22,976 nt of DNA from an uncultured Clostridia bacterium (GTDB taxonomy: Bacteria > Bacillota > Clostridia > TANB77 > CAG-508), in NCBI GenBank assembly GCA_934183045.1, contig CAKPRW010000014.1, positions 1 through 22,976 on the forward strand, read 5' to 3'. Below the pieces are notes generated by a model. It did not search any database. It saw only the letters and a list, made by a program, of their open reading frames with translations, and was not told the DNA's origin. Positions 21,274 to 22,976 of the stretch are shown piece by piece (position 1 is the stretch's first letter; every line of letters begins with the position of its first letter). Made by a program: the position numbers and the translations under genes.

Positions 21274-21308
21274 AATAACACCTAATTAAGGTTTAGGTGT
21301 TATTTTAT
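21274..21308. terminator. Bidirectional terminator between HTH 2 and the ZIP gene
   Basis: Twelve-bp perfect arms AATAACACCTAA (21274-21285) and TTAGGTGTTATT (21293-21304), with T-runs on both strands. Confidence 0.88.
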
Positions 21309-21354
21309 ATAACATTTATTGCATCAATTTTATTTGTAGATTCAAGAATATCTT

Positions 21355-22143
21355 TTATCCTAGCGCCACATCTAGTATCATCATTATTACAAATCCAATT
21401 GCTACTCCTACTGTTCCTATATTTGAGTGTTCTCCCGCTTGAGATTCAGGTATAAGTTCTTCTACAACTACATAAATCATTGCTCCAGCTGCAAATGATA
21501 ATAAATATGGTAATAATGGAACTACTATTCCTGTTAAAATAATTGTGATTATTGCAGCTATTGGTTCTACTATTCCTGATAAAGCTCCATATATAAATGC
21601 TTTTGACTTTTTCATTCCTTCACTTTTTAATGGCATTGATATAATTGCACCTTCTGGGAAATTCTGAATAGCAATACCTATTGCAAGAGCAAATGCTGAT
21701 GCCATTTCCATACCAATATTCCCTGTCATTACTCCTGCAAATACCACTCCCACGGCCATACCTTCTGGTATATTGTGTAATGTTACTGCTAAAACAAGCA
21801 TTGTAGTCTTTTTTAAGTTAGCTTTAATTCCCTCTGGTTTTTCTTTGTCTAAATGCATATGTGGTATTATACTATCTAATATAAGTAAAAACACAATTCC
21901 TAACAAAAAGCCTATTGTTGCAGGTAACCATTCTACTAATCCTTGTTCTTTTGCCATGTCTAGCGATGGAATAATTAATGACCATACAGAAGCAGCAATC
22001 ATTACTCCTGACGCAAATCCTAATAATAATTTTTGAATTTGATCTTTTATATTATTTTTCATGAATAATACCATTCCAGCTCCTAGCACAGTGCCTAAGA
22101 AAGGTATTAACAAACCAATTATTAATTTAACATTATCACTCAT
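21355..22143 (-). CDS. ZIP-family divalent metal transporter
   Basis: The 262-residue membrane protein has about eight TM segments. The metal site motifs are H123-N-I-P-E-G128 (TM4) and Q160-N-F-P-E-G165 (TM5), the ZupT/GufA-type arrangement, with EELIPES near the C-terminus. A His-containing cytosolic loop (HMHLDKEKPEG, 95-105) follows TM3. It should import Zn2+ or a similar ion; QN in place of HN in TM5 is common in the GufA branch. AAGGAAGAT precedes the ATG at 22141-22143. It stands alone; I see no Zur or Fur box. Confidence 0.92.
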   Translation of the reverse strand: MSDNVKLIIGLLIPFLGTVLGAGMVLFMKNNIKDQIQKLLLGFASGVMIAASVWSLIIPSLDMAKEQGLVEWLPATIGFLLGIVFLLILDSIIPHMHLDKEKPEGIKANLKKTTMLVLAVTLHNIPEGMAVGVVFAGVMTGNIGMEMASAFALAIGIAIQNFPEGAIISMPLKSEGMKKSKAFIYGALSGIVEPIAAIITIILTGIVVPLLPYLLSFAAGAMIYVVVEELIPESQAGEHSNIGTVGVAIGFVIMMILDVALG

Positions 22144-22238
22144 TTTATCTTCCTTTTCTTTTTTCTTTTATTTTATCATAACTTAAAAAAAATTTAAATT
22201 GTTATTTTAGTAAATTATTAATTATTATTACTATTAAA

Positions 22239-22267
22239 TTGAATATTATAATATATAATGTTATAAT
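22239..22267 (+). promoter_or_regulatory. Promoter of the TPR gene
   Basis: TTGAAT (22239-22244), 17 bases, TATAAT (22262-22267). The start is expected near 22274, with AGGAGA at 22289-22294. Confidence 0.68.
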
Positions 22268-22301
22268 ATATTTCAATATTATTATATTAGGAGATTTTTT
22301 T

Positions 22302-22928
22302 ATGAAACAACAACTAACTCAAGAACAAGTAATAAATTTAATTAATCATGGGTTTAATATTAAAATTATATCACATGAATTTGATATTCCTATTGAAAAA
22401 TTAGAACATTTGCAACAACAATTAAATACTAATTCTGATGCAAATAAAGATGAAACTAAAGATGGAAATAAAAAAGAAATCTATAAGAGATTAATCGATA
22501 CATATAAACAAAAAATTCATGAACTTTCACAAATGCCTAATATTAATTCAGACGAATTATTAAAAAGTAGTCTTCTTAATAGCAAAAATCTCTTAGCGTT
22601 TGCTTATTTTGAGTGTGGTCAAATTGAAAAATCTAGAGAATTACTATTGGAACTAATAAACAGTCCTTCTAAATTCAATGCATATAGGCAATTAATTCAT
22701 CTTGAACATAAAGAAGGAAATATTGATGATGCTAAAATTTATGCATATGATGCAATAGATCTATTCCCAGATAGTATCCCTATTAGAAAGCAACTTATAA
22801 ATATTGCTATTGAAGAAAATGATTACCCTGAAATAAGAGAACAATTACAAAATGTGTTAAGAATTAATCCCAAAGACACTAATGCAAAAAATAAATTAAA
22901 TAATCTAAATTCTGAATTCTATAGATAA
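22302..22928 (+). CDS. TPR-repeat protein of unknown function
   Basis: Soluble protein of 208 residues. The N-terminal ~40 residues (LTQEQVINLINHGFNIKIISHEFDIPIEKLEHL) look like a small helix-turn-helix with 'EQVxxLIxxGxxxxxISxExxIPxxxLxxL', which I have seen in clostridial TPR proteins. A Lys/Asp-rich linker (45-62) and about three TPR-like helical pairs follow (LLAFAYFECGQIEKSRELL; RQLIHLEHKEGNIDDAKIYAYDAI; IAIEENDYPEIREQLQNVL). It probably binds proteins; partner unknown. The ATG at 22302 follows AGGAGA; an in-frame ATG at 22239 lies inside the promoter. Confidence 0.85.
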   Translation: MKQQLTQEQVINLINHGFNIKIISHEFDIPIEKLEHLQQQLNTNSDANKDETKDGNKKEIYKRLIDTYKQKIHELSQMPNINSDELLKSSLLNSKNLLAFAYFECGQIEKSRELLLELINSPSKFNAYRQLIHLEHKEGNIDDAKIYAYDAIDLFPDSIPIRKQLINIAIEENDYPEIREQLQNVLRINPKDTNAKNKLNNLNSEFYR

Positions 22929-22976
22929 ACTAGAAAAATGTATATTATATTTTTCTCTTCTTATTATTCCTATTAT

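Noticed and set aside
22929..22976. Possible terminator after the TPR gene (GAAAAATGTA / ATATTTTTC)
   Set aside because: Weak AT-only stem near the window edge with mismatches; not enough to call.

Overview
The window is AT-rich, with good AGGAGG-type ribosome sites and consensus sigma-A promoters. It carries Spo0A-type response regulators, an OLE RNA with its OapA-like membrane partner, and the topA / dprA / comM / yraN gene set. Together these point to a low-GC anaerobic Firmicute of the Clostridia type, on a chromosomal segment. I see no phage genes, transposases, CRISPR arrays, tRNAs or rRNAs.

Layout from left to right. (1) 1-3182: the 5' end of topA, a 107-residue DUF6514-like gene, a YgjP-type metalloprotein, a Y-family polymerase (dinB) and a GNAT acetyltransferase, all on the minus strand. 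(2) 3200-5490: a minus-strand unit made of a roughly 615-nt structured RNA that I identify as OLE RNA, then oapA-like and a short-chain dehydrogenase, ending at a strong intrinsic terminator. (3) 5641-9431: thymidylate kinase with a 39-residue leader ORF, a divergent dNTPase (dgt), a self-contained 46-residue basic-protein gene, and a dicarboxylate symporter. (4) 9532-12344: yraN, dprA and comM/yifB as a DNA-uptake/recombination operon. comM is broken by a one-base insertion inside its Walker A codons. Its roughly 390-nt leader has a perfect-consensus promoter, an operator-like palindrome and a pair of 33-bp inverted repeats. (5) 12852-14683: a DUF6512-like membrane protein, a low-molecular-weight tyrosine phosphatase and an MBL-fold hydrolase.

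(6) 14847-21267 is the most interesting part. A three-gene signalling module occurs twice in tandem. Each copy has an AgrC-like six-TM GHKL histidine kinase, a response regulator whose output domain is a Spo0A C-terminal domain (not LytTR), and a divergent XRE-type HTH regulator. The two divergent promoter regions share a 40-bp element (33/40 identical) with 8-bp direct repeats 20 bp apart. In copy 2 only, the gap between regulator and kinase holds three previously uncalled micro-ORFs. They encode 15-17-residue tryptophan-rich peptides of one family (W-Y-[DE]-x-[FL]-x-x-W-x-S-[HR]-W), each behind an almost perfect Shine-Dalgarno site. The last one lies downstream of two tandem TGGCGAA boxes that match the Spo0A-box consensus TGNCGAA and overlap the -35 region of a candidate promoter. 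I infer a leaderless-peptide signalling or effector system controlled by an AgrC-like/Spo0A-like pair. No agrB, agrD or exporter is visible in the window.

(7) 21355-22928: a ZIP metal transporter and a TPR protein with its own consensus promoter. All assignments come from reading the sequence. No database or folding software was run.
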